From: JARRQB01 sp965368585
GTDB taxonomy: Bacteria; Pseudomonadota; Gammaproteobacteria; Chromatiales; Chromatiaceae
Length of the DNA: 13,905 nucleotides
Assembly (NCBI GenBank): GCA_965368585.1
Contig: CBDUNM010000138.1
Location: 1 to 13,905, forward strand
Direction of reading: 5' to 3'
Below the pieces are notes generated by a model. That model saw only the letters and a program-made list of their open reading frames with translations, searched no databases and was not told the DNA's origin. Each line of letters opens with the position of its first letter. The first letter of the stretch is position 1. This document shows positions 6,786 to 13,882 of the stretch, in pieces. The translations under genes and the position numbers were made by a program.

Positions 6786-8814
6786 GGTTGCGGTTCTCCT
6801 GTGTTTTATTGGCCAACAGTTCGGCGTCGCACTTGGGACAGAACTCGTGCTCGCCGGCGAGGTAGCCGTGGCGGGGGCAAATGGAAAAGGTCGGCGTCAC
6901 CGTGATGTAGGGCAGGCGAAAGTTCTCCAGCGCGCGCCGTACCAAGCGTTTGCAGGCTTCGGTACTGGAGACCTGCTCGCCGAGATACAGATGCAGCACC
7001 GTGCCGCCGGTGTACTTGCGCTGCAGTTCGTCCTGCAGCTCCAGGGCGTGAAAGGGGTCGTCGGTGTAGCCCACCGGCAGCTGCGAACTGTTGGTGTAGT
7101 ACGGCGCGTGCGGCGAGCCCGCCTGCACGATCGCGGCGAAGCGTTTGCGGTCTTCCTTGGCGAAGCGGTAAGTCGTTCCTTCGGCGGGCGTGGCCTCCAG
7201 GTTGTACAGATGCCCAGTGTCCTCCTGGAACTCGACCATGCGCGCGCGCACGTGGTCGAGCAGGCGGCACGCCAGCGCATGCCCGTCGGGTGTCGTGATG
7301 TCGTGCCCGTCGCCGGTAAAGTTGCGGATCATCTCGTTGAGGCCGTTGACCCCGATGGTGGAGAAATGGTTGCGCAGCGTCCCCAGATAGCGCTTGGTGT
7401 AGGGAAACAGCCCGGCATCCATGTGTCTGGCGATTTCCTTGCGCTTGATCTCGAGGCTGTTGCGGGCGAGTTCCAGCAGCTGGTCCAGACGCCGTAGCAG
7501 ACCCGCCTCGTCGCCCGGATACAGGTACCCGAGGCGGGCGCAATTGACGGTGACCACGCCCAGCGACCCGGTCTGTTCGGCCGAGCCGAACAGACCATTG
7601 CCGCGCTTCAGCAGTTCGCGCAGGTCGAGCTGCAGCCGGCAGCACATGCTGCGCACCATGTTCGGCTGCAGTTCCGAATTGAGGAAGTTCTGGAAATAGG
7701 GGAGTCCGTATTTCGCGGTCATCTCGAACAGGCGTTCGGCGTTTTGTGATTCCCAGGGAAAATCCCGGGTGATGTTGTAGGTTGGTATGGGGAAGGTGAA
7801 CACCCGTCCTTTGGCGTCGCCCGCGGTCATCACCTCGATGTAGGCGCGGTTGATCAGGTCCATCTCGGGTTGCAGATCGCCGTAGGTGAACGGCATCTCC
7901 TCGCCGGCGATCACCGGGACCTGGGCGCGCAGGTCTTCGGGACACACCCAGTCGAACGTCAGATTGGTAAAGGGGGTTTGCGTCCCCCAGCGTGACGGCA
8001 CGTTGAGGTTGTAAATCAGCTCCTGAATATACTGTTTCACCTGGGCGTAGCCGAGCCGGTCAGTTCGTACATAGGGTGCCATGTAGGTGTCGAAGGAGCT
8101 GAAGGCCTGCGCGCCCGCCCACTCGTTCTGCAGAGTGCCGAGGAAGTTGACGATCTGCCCGACCGCCGACGACATGTGGCGTGCCGGTGCCGACTCCACC
8201 TTGCCCGGTACACCGTTAAGACCTTCGGCCAGCAAGGTACGCAGGGACCAGCCGGCGCAATAGCCGGACAACATGTCCAGATCGTGGATATGGATGTCGG
8301 CATCGCGATGGGCACGGCCGATCTCTGGCGGGTATACATGGTTCAGCCAGTAGTTGGCGATCATCTTGCCGGAGGTGTTGAGCACTAGGCCGCCCAGCGA
8401 ATAACCCTGATTGGCGTTGGCATTGACCCGCCAGTCCGCTTGATCCAGGTACTCGTCCACCGAGGCGGCGACATCGACCAGAGTACGCCGGTCCGAGCGC
8501 AGGCGACGGTGCTGCTCGCGGTACACGATGTAGGCGCGGGCGGTGGCGAAATGATCGGCGCTGATCAGGGTGTGCTCGACGGTATCCTGGATGCGCTCGA
8601 TATCGGGCACTTCGCCAGGCGCGCAGCGATGCGCCAACACTTTCACCACCTGGGCCGTCAAGCGGCGCGCTTCCCGATTGCCGAACTCGCCGGTGGCCGC
8701 GCCGGCCCGGGTGATGGCGGATTGGATCTTGTCGGCGTCGAACGCGGTTTCGCGGCCGTCTCGTTTTAACACCCGCGAGGGCAGCTGTAGCAGGGCAGGT
8801 GAGTTGCTAGACAT
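6766..8814 (-). CDS. nrdD: Anaerobic (class III) ribonucleoside-triphosphate reductase, large chain lacking the glycyl-radical tail
   Basis: Reduces ribonucleotides to deoxyribonucleotides under anoxia. The 682-aa chain starts with an ATP-cone (about 12-107, SRVLKRDGRETAFDADKI) that senses ATP/dATP. The ten-stranded barrel core follows, with DADIHIHDLD, GYCAGW (C186) and RSMCCRLQLD (C391/C392), candidates for the catalytic thiyl cysteine and its partner. TPTFSICPRHGYL (C646) and CPKC (C659/C662) form the Zn site. In most NrdD proteins the R-x-x-G-Y radical loop follows a few residues after the last Zn cysteines. Here the chain instead ends LLANKTQENRNHADCRH, and the radical loop is in the next ORF. 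ATG 8814 has CGGAG (8828-8824) 9 nt before it. An FNR-like box at 8894-8907 suggests induction by oxygen limitation. Confidence 0.95.
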   Translation of the reverse strand: MSSNSPALLQLPSRVLKRDGRETAFDADKIQSAITRAGAATGEFGNREARRLTAQVVKVLAHRCAPGEVPDIERIQDTVEHTLISADHFATARAYIVYREQHRRLRSDRRTLVDVAASVDEYLDQADWRVNANANQGYSLGGLVLNTSGKMIANYWLNHVYPPEIGRAHRDADIHIHDLDMLSGYCAGWSLRTLLAEGLNGVPGKVESAPARHMSSAVGQIVNFLGTLQNEWAGAQAFSSFDTYMAPYVRTDRLGYAQVKQYIQELIYNLNVPSRWGTQTPFTNLTFDWVCPEDLRAQVPVIAGEEMPFTYGDLQPEMDLINRAYIEVMTAGDAKGRVFTFPIPTYNITRDFPWESQNAERLFEMTAKYGLPYFQNFLNSELQPNMVRSMCCRLQLDLRELLKRGNGLFGSAEQTGSLGVVTVNCARLGYLYPGDEAGLLRRLDQLLELARNSLEIKRKEIARHMDAGLFPYTKRYLGTLRNHFSTIGVNGLNEMIRNFTGDGHDITTPDGHALACRLLDHVRARMVEFQEDTGHLYNLEATPAEGTTYRFAKEDRKRFAAIVQAGSPHAPYYTNSSQLPVGYTDDPFHALELQDELQRKYTGGTVLHLYLGEQVSSTEACKRLVRRALENFRLPYITVTPTFSICPRHGYLAGEHEFCPKCDAELLANKTQENRNHADCRH

Positions 8815-8893
8815 GCGTCAATCTCCGAACCGGGTCAATCCCTATATGTAGTAGAATATAGCAAATGAAAACACAATATATAGCTAAATATAC

Positions 8894-8907
8894 GTGATCT
8901 AGATCAA
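8894..8907 (-). promoter_or_regulatory. FNR/Anr-like box upstream of nrdD
   Basis: Read on the nrd strand the site is TTGATCTAGATCAC. This matches the FNR/Anr consensus TTGAT-N4-ATCAA in nine of ten fixed positions, and the core GATCTAGATC is a perfect palindrome. Its centre lies 86 nt before the nrdD ATG, followed by an AT-rich stretch (8841-8892) unlike the surrounding GC-rich DNA. The anaerobic role of nrdD-nrdG makes the match credible. I could not fix the -10 box or the class (-41.5 or -61.5) of the promoter. Confidence 0.7.
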
Positions 8908-8987
8908 GTCGGATCAACGCATTCTCGGTTAACCGGGGCGTCGTTCGTCCGCTGCCGGCACCGGGTGTTGACGAGCGTTCTGCCCTG

Positions 8988-9016
8988 AAAACCCGCCGTA
9001 GCCGCGCTTGAGCGGG
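8988..9016 (-). terminator. Weak terminator candidate after the His-rich protein gene
   Basis: On the - strand CCCGC (9016-9012) can pair with GCGGG (8996-8992) across a 15-nt loop, followed directly by TTTT (8991-8988). The position, 11 nt after the stop codon at 9027, is right for ending the export operon. The five-pair stem and large loop make it weak. A perfect 10-bp palindrome CGGTTAACCG lies further on at 8926-8935. Confidence 0.3.
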
Positions 9017-9026
9017 GGCGCTTTGT

Positions 9027-9527
9027 TCACCAGCCAGGATGATTGAAGTAGCGTGGGTATTGGTCCAGTGCCGACCGCATTGTCGAAAGTCCTTGCTCCG
9101 AATCGGGATCGGCCTTGATCGCGGCTGCGCTCTCGGCTAGGCGCCCGATCAGGATGTGCAGGTTGGCATCGGCTTGCGGTTCCAGGCGGCAATGCGTCAC
9201 TATGAATTGGATGCTTTCATCGACCGCGCCCGTCAGCTTTTCCGCCTTCGCGGCGTCGAGCGCGCCGGAGGCTTTGGTGTGGCGCATCGCCTCGTCAACG
9301 GCGGTGCGGATGCGCTCCATGCCTTCACGCAATGGCGCGTCGGTATTCCAGCGCTGACCGCGGTTGCGCTCCAGTTCATGGGTTTGTTGATTGGCATGCT
9401 GATGTGAGTCCTGTCCATGCCCATCGCCGGTGTGCTCCGCGGCGGTTTGTGCATATGGCAGTGTGTGGAACGTGAGGCTGACAGCGAGCGCCAGCAACCT
9501 CGTCCGTCGGGTTGGTGAATGGGACAT
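9027..9527 (-). CDS. Small secreted histidine-rich protein of unknown function
   Basis: A 166-aa protein with an N-terminal signal peptide: basic TRRTRLL, a hydrophobic stretch LALAVSLTFHTLPYA, and likely cleavage after PYA. A histidine-rich segment follows (EHTGDGHGQDSHQHANQQTHE), then a mostly helical domain with RWNTDAPLREGMERIR, THCRLEPQADANLHILIGRLAE and a terminal YFNHPGW. This pattern recurs in small periplasmic proteobacterial proteins of unknown function, by recollection. A TTG five codons upstream extends the frame, but ATG 9527 is preferred because GGAG (9538-9535) sits 7 nt before it. It lies 109 nt after the ABC ATPase gene on the same strand, so it may be the last gene of the export operon. 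The His cluster suggests metal (for example Cu or Zn) binding; this is inference. Confidence 0.75.
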   Translation of the reverse strand: MSHSPTRRTRLLALAVSLTFHTLPYAQTAAEHTGDGHGQDSHQHANQQTHELERNRGQRWNTDAPLREGMERIRTAVDEAMRHTKASGALDAAKAEKLTGAVDESIQFIVTHCRLEPQADANLHILIGRLAESAAAIKADPDSEQGLSTMRSALDQYPRYFNHPGW

Positions 9528-9636
9528 TTCAGTACTCCGCAATTCGTGGATTGAAAAGAAAGCTCGAGCTGGCTCTGCCGCGACATCGGCCCGCAGGCGC
9601 CCGGCGACGCGTAAACGCTGTTCGGGTCAACCAGGG

Positions 9637-10347
9637 TCAAGCGAAACCTCGACCTTCGCCTGCCTCTTCGTGAGTCACGCCGTCGCGGATGTGGTAGATC
9701 CGCTTGAAGGTGGGGATGATCTTCTCGTCGTGGGTCACGACGATGATGGCGGTTTCGAATTTGTTCGCCATGTCGTTGAGGATCTGGATGACAGTCATGG
9801 CGCGTTGGGAATCCAGCGGCGCGGTGGGTTCGTCGGCAAGGATCACGGGCGGGCGATTGACCAGCCCACGGGCGATCGCCACCCGCTGCTGTTCGCCGCC
9901 CGAGAGTTGTGACGGCATGGCACGGGCGCGATGTCGCACATCCAGTGCGGCGAGCAGATCCAGTGCCGTGGCGCGTGCTTCGGCATTGGGTAAGCCGGCC
10001 AGCATGGGCAGCAGCGCGACATTGTCGGTGACGTCGAGAAAAGGAATCAGATAGGGCGCCTGGAATACGAAGCCGATCTTGTCCCGCCTGAGTGCGCGCA
10101 AGTCGCGGACCTTCCAGCCGTCGTCGTAGATGGTCTCATCACCGAGGACCATACGCCCAGCCGTGGGGTTGATCACCGCGCCCAGGCTCTTGAGCAGGGT
10201 GCTCTTGCCCGAGCCGGATGGGCCGATGAGACCGACCACCTCGCCCGGCGCGACGTTCATGTCCACGCCCCTCAGGGCGTCTACCGCGGTGTCGCCCCCA
10301 CCGTAACGTTTTCTCAGGCCCTCGATCCGGATGCCTTTGCCGCTCAT
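9637..10347 (-). CDS. ABC transporter ATP-binding protein (MacB/LolD/DevA-like)
   Basis: Cytosolic ATPase of 236 aa that powers the permease encoded just upstream. All motifs are present: Walker A GPSGSGKST (42-50), Q-loop Q96 in FVFQAPYLIPFL, signature LSGGEQQRVAIARG (148-161), Walker B VILADEPT (168-175) and switch His206 in VVTHD. Type VII (MacB/LolD/FtsE-like) transporters use this kind of ATPase for mechanotransmission. ATG 10347 is 1 nt after the permease stop (TGAAATG), with AGGAGG (10358-10353) 5 nt before it, inside the permease gene. Pairing with an FtsX-type permease and a periplasmic adaptor points to export or periplasmic extrusion. The substrate cannot be told from sequence. Confidence 0.95.
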   Translation of the reverse strand: MSGKGIRIEGLRKRYGGGDTAVDALRGVDMNVAPGEVVGLIGPSGSGKSTLLKSLGAVINPTAGRMVLGDETIYDDGWKVRDLRALRRDKIGFVFQAPYLIPFLDVTDNVALLPMLAGLPNAEARATALDLLAALDVRHRARAMPSQLSGGEQQRVAIARGLVNRPPVILADEPTAPLDSQRAMTVIQILNDMANKFETAIIVVTHDEKIIPTFKRIYHIRDGVTHEEAGEGRGFA

Positions 10348-10348
10348 T

Positions 10349-11551
10349 TCAGCCTCCTATGGCCTCGGCCGGATCGACCTTCAGGGCCATGCGAATGGCA
10401 ACCACGCTCGCGAGCACGCAGATCAGCATCACGATAAAAAAGCCGGCAACGGAATCAAACGGCATCAGCAGCACGTACTTGGGGAACAGCGGCGCGGCAA
10501 AGGTGGCGGTGATCTTACCCACCGCAAAGCCGAGCAAACCCAGCGCCAGGGACTGCTGCACGATCATCCCGGCGATGGTTCGGTTGCGGGTGCCGATCAG
10601 CTTCAGCACCGCGATCTCGCGGATCTTGTCCATGGTCAGCGTGTAGATGATGAAGGCGACGATGGTGGCACTGACCACGGCAAGGATCACCAGAAACATG
10701 CCGATCTGTTTGGACGACGTGGCAATGAGCTTGCCGACCAGAATCTGCTCCATCGCCACCCGGTCGTAGACCTGCAGGCGTTTCCAGCGTTCGATAGGGG
10801 CAGCGACCTCATGCGACAGGTAACCGGGTTTCAGCTGAACCAGGATGGCATTGACGTAGTTGTTGCTGGTCTGCGAATCGAGTACGGCATCCAGCAGGCC
10901 CGGTACGCCGGGTCGGTCGAATGCCGGATTCGCGCCGCTGCGCCGCCGTTGGGCGAGGATGGTGTCGTTGTCCTTGAGGAACTGCGCCTCCTGCGCGTCC
11001 TTCAACGGGATGAAGACCATCGGGTCGCCGCTCGACGACACCATGCGCCGGGTCAGACCGACTACGGTAAAGCGATTGCGGCGGATCTGGATGCGCTCGC
11101 CTAGTTCGAAGCCGGCCGCGACATCGGCCACGGCTTCGTAGTGCCCACGTGTGATCTGTCGGCCGGCAACCAGATACGGCGGCCACCCGGGGCCGATAGG
11201 TTCACCACCGACAATACCGGTCACCATGGCGCGTACGTCCCGTTTGCCCTGGCGAACCTGCATGGTGAGGTAGGTGACATTGGCCGCGCGAGCCACGCCG
11301 GGCATGGCCAAGACGCCGCGCCACAAGTCGTCATATACGCTGGACGATTCGGCGTAGGGGCCGAGCGTGTTCTGCTGCACCACCCACAGATCGGCACCGC
11401 TGTTGTCGAGCAGGACCTTGGCGTCGTCGACCATCCCCCGGTAGACCCCGGCCATGGTCAGCGTGACGCCGATCAACAGCCCCAGCCCGACACCGGTGAA
11501 CACGAACTTTCCCCACGACTGGAGGATGTCGCGTCCCGCCAAGCTGATCAT
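10349..11551 (-). CDS. ABC transporter permease, FtsX/MacB/DevC family
   Basis: A 400-aa inner-membrane protein with the type VII exporter topology. One helix lies near the N-terminus (about 15-36, KFVFTGVGLGLLIGVTLTMA), then a periplasmic domain (about 40-280), then three C-terminal helices (about 283-306, 327-350, 367-389). The opening ISLAGRDILQSWGKFVFTGVG is close to DevC-type permeases. The coupling region IREIAVLKLIGTRNRTI (310-326), before TM3, is the typical FtsX/MacB cytosolic segment that contacts the ATPase. It overlaps the adaptor gene by 4 nt (ATGA) and precedes the ATPase by 1 nt, so the three are surely co-translated. It is smaller than E. coli MacB (~650 aa) because the ATPase is a separate gene. 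Confidence 0.93.
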   Translation of the reverse strand: MISLAGRDILQSWGKFVFTGVGLGLLIGVTLTMAGVYRGMVDDAKVLLDNSGADLWVVQQNTLGPYAESSSVYDDLWRGVLAMPGVARAANVTYLTMQVRQGKRDVRAMVTGIVGGEPIGPGWPPYLVAGRQITRGHYEAVADVAAGFELGERIQIRRNRFTVVGLTRRMVSSSGDPMVFIPLKDAQEAQFLKDNDTILAQRRRSGANPAFDRPGVPGLLDAVLDSQTSNNYVNAILVQLKPGYLSHEVAAPIERWKRLQVYDRVAMEQILVGKLIATSSKQIGMFLVILAVVSATIVAFIIYTLTMDKIREIAVLKLIGTRNRTIAGMIVQQSLALGLLGFAVGKITATFAAPLFPKYVLLMPFDSVAGFFIVMLICVLASVVAIRMALKVDPAEAIGG

Positions 11552-12699
11552 GACGATACCCCGGGCAGACGCTCGACCACCTGGACGCGGCTCTTGCCGG
11601 TGAGAGCTGTTTCGCTGTAGACAACCACCTGGTCACCCGGCTCCAGCCCTTCGCGTACCTGCACCTGGCCATCGAGATCGTGCGCACCCAGGCGAACCGG
11701 GGTGAAGCGCAGGTCATTCCCGCTAATCTGCCAAACGCCCAGTTGACCGTCCATGCGGTGCACGGCCGCATTCGGGATCACCGGTGCAGCGGGCAGGGCC
11801 GCGAGGCGCACCGTGACCTCGGCCAGTTCGCCCAGCGGCGGCAACGGCTGAGGCAGGTTTTCGAACACCACCTTGGCGAGGGACTCCTCAGTCACCGCGT
11901 CGGCCAGTGGCTCCATCCGCAATATGCGTCCGGGCAGGGTCTGGCCGGTGCGTGAGCGCAGCGCCACGGCGGCCGGTAACCCAGCTTCCAGGCCGGATGC
12001 GCTCAGCTGGTCGAAGCGTGCGTTGATCCACAGGCTTCGCGGGTCGATGAGTTCGACCACCGCTTGTCCGGCGACCATGGTCGTACCCGGATCCGCATCA
12101 CGCGCCACCACTAAGCCAGCCACCGGGGCAATCAGCTTCAGGTTGTCTCGCTGAGCGATCAGGGCCTCGCGGTCGGCGCTTACCCGGGACAGGTCCTCGC
12201 GCGCCGCGTCGAGCGCCGCGTCGGTGACCTTGAGCTCCTGTCGCTTGGCGGCGACTGTTTCCTCGCTGGCCAGGCTCCGGGTCAGCAGCCGCTCATGACG
12301 GCGGGCTTCGGCTTTGGCGTAGGCTTGACGGGATTCGGCTTCGCGCAGCACCGCCGCCGCGCGCCTGACTGCTGCGTCCTGGGCGCGGACGCGATCGTCC
12401 ATATCCACGGGGTCCATCTCGCCAAGCAATTGCCCTGCCGTCACCGCATCGCCGACGTCCACGTCCAAGTGCATGACCCGGCCGGCAATAGTCGGACCGA
12501 TCTTGTAGGTGTGACGGGCCTCCACCGTGCCAATCCCAAACCGGGACGGTGTAACGGGTTTCGCTTCCACGGTGACCACGATCACCGCCACCGGCGCCAG
12601 CGGACCCGAGCGCAGTGCCACGTAGACAAACAGAGCCAGCAGCGGCACGAGGACCGCCGCCAGTGTCAACGTTCGGCCCTGCAGTGGCAGACCTTTCAC
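11548..12699 (-). CDS. Periplasmic adaptor (membrane fusion protein), HlyD/AcrA/DevB family
   Basis: A 383-aa adaptor linking the inner-membrane permease to an outer-membrane channel. It has an N-terminal membrane anchor (about 11-29, LTLAAVLVPLLALFVYVAL) and a split lipoyl domain: first half near 70-96 (IAGRVMHLDVDVGDAVTAGQ), second half near 186-220 (NLKLIAPVAGLVVARD, PGTTMVAG). Between them is an alpha-helical hairpin (about 100-185, rich in Ala, Arg and Glu). Beta-barrel and membrane-proximal domains follow (220-380; VIPNAAVHR). The open frame runs upstream through the TetR gene. I chose GTG 12699 because AGGAG (12710-12706) lies 6 nt before it, it starts exactly at the TetR stop (GTGA overlap), and it leaves a correct membrane anchor. 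No outer-membrane factor gene is in the window, so a TolC-like partner must be encoded elsewhere. Confidence 0.92.
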   Translation of the reverse strand: MKGLPLQGRTLTLAAVLVPLLALFVYVALRSGPLAPVAVIVVTVEAKPVTPSRFGIGTVEARHTYKIGPTIAGRVMHLDVDVGDAVTAGQLLGEMDPVDMDDRVRAQDAAVRRAAAVLREAESRQAYAKAEARRHERLLTRSLASEETVAAKRQELKVTDAALDAAREDLSRVSADREALIAQRDNLKLIAPVAGLVVARDADPGTTMVAGQAVVELIDPRSLWINARFDQLSASGLEAGLPAAVALRSRTGQTLPGRILRMEPLADAVTEESLAKVVFENLPQPLPPLGELAEVTVRLAALPAAPVIPNAAVHRMDGQLGVWQISGNDLRFTPVRLGAHDLDGQVQVREGLEPGDQVVVYSETALTGKSRVQVVERLPGVSS

Positions 12700-13304
12700 G
12701 GCTCGCTCCTGACAGCGCGACGATAGATAGCGAACACGGCCGGGGCCTGAGTGCGCATGCGCGCCACGTCGCCCGCGAGCAGTGCCTGCATCACCAACCC
12801 CTGGATGGTGCCGATGAACAACAACACGGCGTTGTCGATGTCCAGGCCGGCGGCTAGTTCGCCGTTTTGCCTGCCCTGTTCCATCAGGGCGCGCAGACGA
12901 TCGCCGTAGTGCTGGAGCAAGGATCTGGCTACGCGCTTGGCTGGCGTTTCCTCGGCGCGCTGCAGCTCGCCGAACAGCATCCTTGGTACACCGGGGTGCT
13001 CGACAATGAAATCGACATGCGTCATGAAGGCCGCCTCCAGTGCCTCCAGTGGGTTGTCGGCGGACGCCGCTGCCTGTTCGACTCGGGTCAGCAGCCGTTC
13101 TGCCACCCAATCCATCACCGCTTGCAGAATCGCGGCCTTGCTGGGGAAGTGACGGAACAGGGCCCCTTGCGTTACCTGCATGCGTTTGGCGATGGCCGCA
13201 GTAGTGATTTCACTGGGATTTTGCTCGGCGGCCAGGGCGATTACGGTCATGACGGTCAGTTCACGCCGTTGGTCGGCCGGGAGATGTCTGGTGTCAGTGG
13301 TCAT
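12696..13304 (-). CDS. TetR/AcrR-family transcriptional regulator, likely local repressor
   Basis: A 202-aa DNA-binding regulator. The N-terminal helix-turn-helix (about 31-60; SEITTAAIAKRMQVTQGALF, then RHFPSKAAIL) is the TetR signature. The rest (about 65-202) is the helical ligand-binding and dimerisation domain, including PRMLFGELQRA and a leucine/isoleucine-rich C-terminus. It is the first gene of the export operon and overlaps the adaptor start by 4 nt, so it probably represses its own operon. The palindrome at 13320-13341 and the promoter at 13338-13366 lie directly upstream. The ATG at 13304 lacks a clear Shine-Dalgarno sequence; no better start is visible. The inducing ligand is unknown, perhaps the exported compound. 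Confidence 0.92.
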   Translation of the reverse strand: MTTDTRHLPADQRRELTVMTVIALAAEQNPSEITTAAIAKRMQVTQGALFRHFPSKAAILQAVMDWVAERLLTRVEQAAASADNPLEALEAAFMTHVDFIVEHPGVPRMLFGELQRAEETPAKRVARSLLQHYGDRLRALMEQGRQNGELAAGLDIDNAVLLFIGTIQGLVMQALLAGDVARMRTQAPAVFAIYRRAVRSEP

Positions 13305-13319
13305 GGATCAAGTGCCGAT

Positions 13320-13341
13320 AGATAGTAACTGATTACTATCT
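13320..13341. promoter_or_regulatory. Perfect 22-nt palindrome, predicted TetR operator
   Basis: AGATAGTAA (13320-13328) and TTACTATCT (13333-13341) are perfect 9-nt arms around CTGA. It lies 16 nt upstream of the TetR start codon and overlaps the predicted -10 box and transcription start. TetR-family dimers typically bind such palindromes next to their own gene, so this is the likely autoregulatory operator. Confidence 0.75.
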
Positions 13342-13366
13342 TCTTCCGCGAAACGAGATATGTCAA
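13338..13366 (-). promoter_or_regulatory. Sigma-70-type promoter of the TetR-led export operon
   Basis: On the - strand TTGACA (13366-13361) is a perfect -35 box. After a 17-nt spacer comes GAAGAT (13343-13338), a weak -10 that keeps the two most important bases (second A, last T). Transcription would start near 13331, inside the palindromic operator, giving a leader of about 27 nt. Confidence 0.55.
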
Positions 13367-13882
13367 GTGGAAGAATGGCGAAAATCACGGGCGCACGCCG
13401 GTAAGCTGGAATGCGTGAATACGCATGCGGCGACAATCTAGACATGGGCGATGAACCGCCAGCCCAATAGGGTCAGGGAACCAACCTTCGGTTCAGCTTC
13501 ACCGACCTGCCGAGGCGTCCAACCGGCTATGCGTTGCCGGGACGGTCGGCGCTGCGACCGCGATTGCTGCGGGGAATTTTCGACGCCACCGCCGGGTTCG
13601 GGAGTAAAAGCCGTGACGCTTACAGAAGCTGCGGGTGTTGTCGCAAGCCGCCTTGTCATATCGATCATGACGATACGCCAAGCCAAAAAAAACCGTTGTA
13701 CTTCGTTACTGCGATCCGGATATCGTGGCGTGCGAATCCGCCCGTGCGCGACTTCCATAGCGCCGGCGAAGCGCGGAGTTCGCCCGCGCGCCAATGAGCA
13801 GGCGATACCGTTTTTCCGGGCCGGCTTTTCCGTCTACGATAGGTAAACGGGACTGGACCGGCCACACAAAGGAGCAAATTCC
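13367..13882. other. Intergenic region with no convincing gene
   Basis: About 516 bp between the TetR promoter and the start of the next + strand gene. Frames are open on both strands (for example 131 codons on + and 118 on -), but their products are Arg/Pro/Cys-rich and resemble nothing I know. A hairpin ATGCGT-GAAT-ACGCAT (13411-13426), a smaller one GAACC/GGTTC (near 13478-13494) and an A8 run (13685-13692) are present. It may be a long regulatory region or decayed DNA. Confidence 0.5.
13812..13840 (+). promoter_or_regulatory. Possible promoter for the gene at the right edge
   Basis: TACGAT (13835-13840) resembles a -10 box in four of six bases, with TTTTCC (13812-13817) at 17-nt spacing as a poor -35. 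The start would fall near 13847, about 36 nt before the GTG. The match is weak and rests mostly on position. Confidence 0.25.

Noticed and set aside
6745..7497. 250-codon + frame opposite nrdD
   Set aside because: Antisense to a well-supported gene with full family motifs; no independent signal.
6806..7945. 379-codon - frame inside nrdD
   Set aside because: Out-of-frame shadow of nrdD, rich in Arg/Pro/Gly with no motifs; it lacks a ribosome site.
9624..9640. Direct repeat GGGTCAA-CCA-GGGTCAA at the end of the ATPase gene
   Set aside because: On the - strand it reads TTGACC twice and looks -35-like, but no -10 lies at workable spacing; two short copies are not enough to call a site.
10331..11104. 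257-codon + frame opposite the permease gene
   Set aside because: His/Gln/Asp-rich antisense shadow of a permease with clear membrane helices.
12700..13110. N-terminal extension of the adaptor through the TetR gene
   Set aside because: The frame is open, but the TetR protein is clearly coded there in another frame, and GTG 12699 has a good ribosome site and leaves a proper membrane anchor.
13685..13692. A8 run as the T-tract of a - strand terminator
   Set aside because: No GC-rich hairpin precedes the T-run on the - strand, and no - strand gene ends there.
13438..13846. Overlapping frames of 118 (-) and 131 (+) codons in the right-hand gap
   Set aside because: Neither has a recognisable domain or a clear Shine-Dalgarno, and both have low-complexity Arg/Pro/Cys-rich products.
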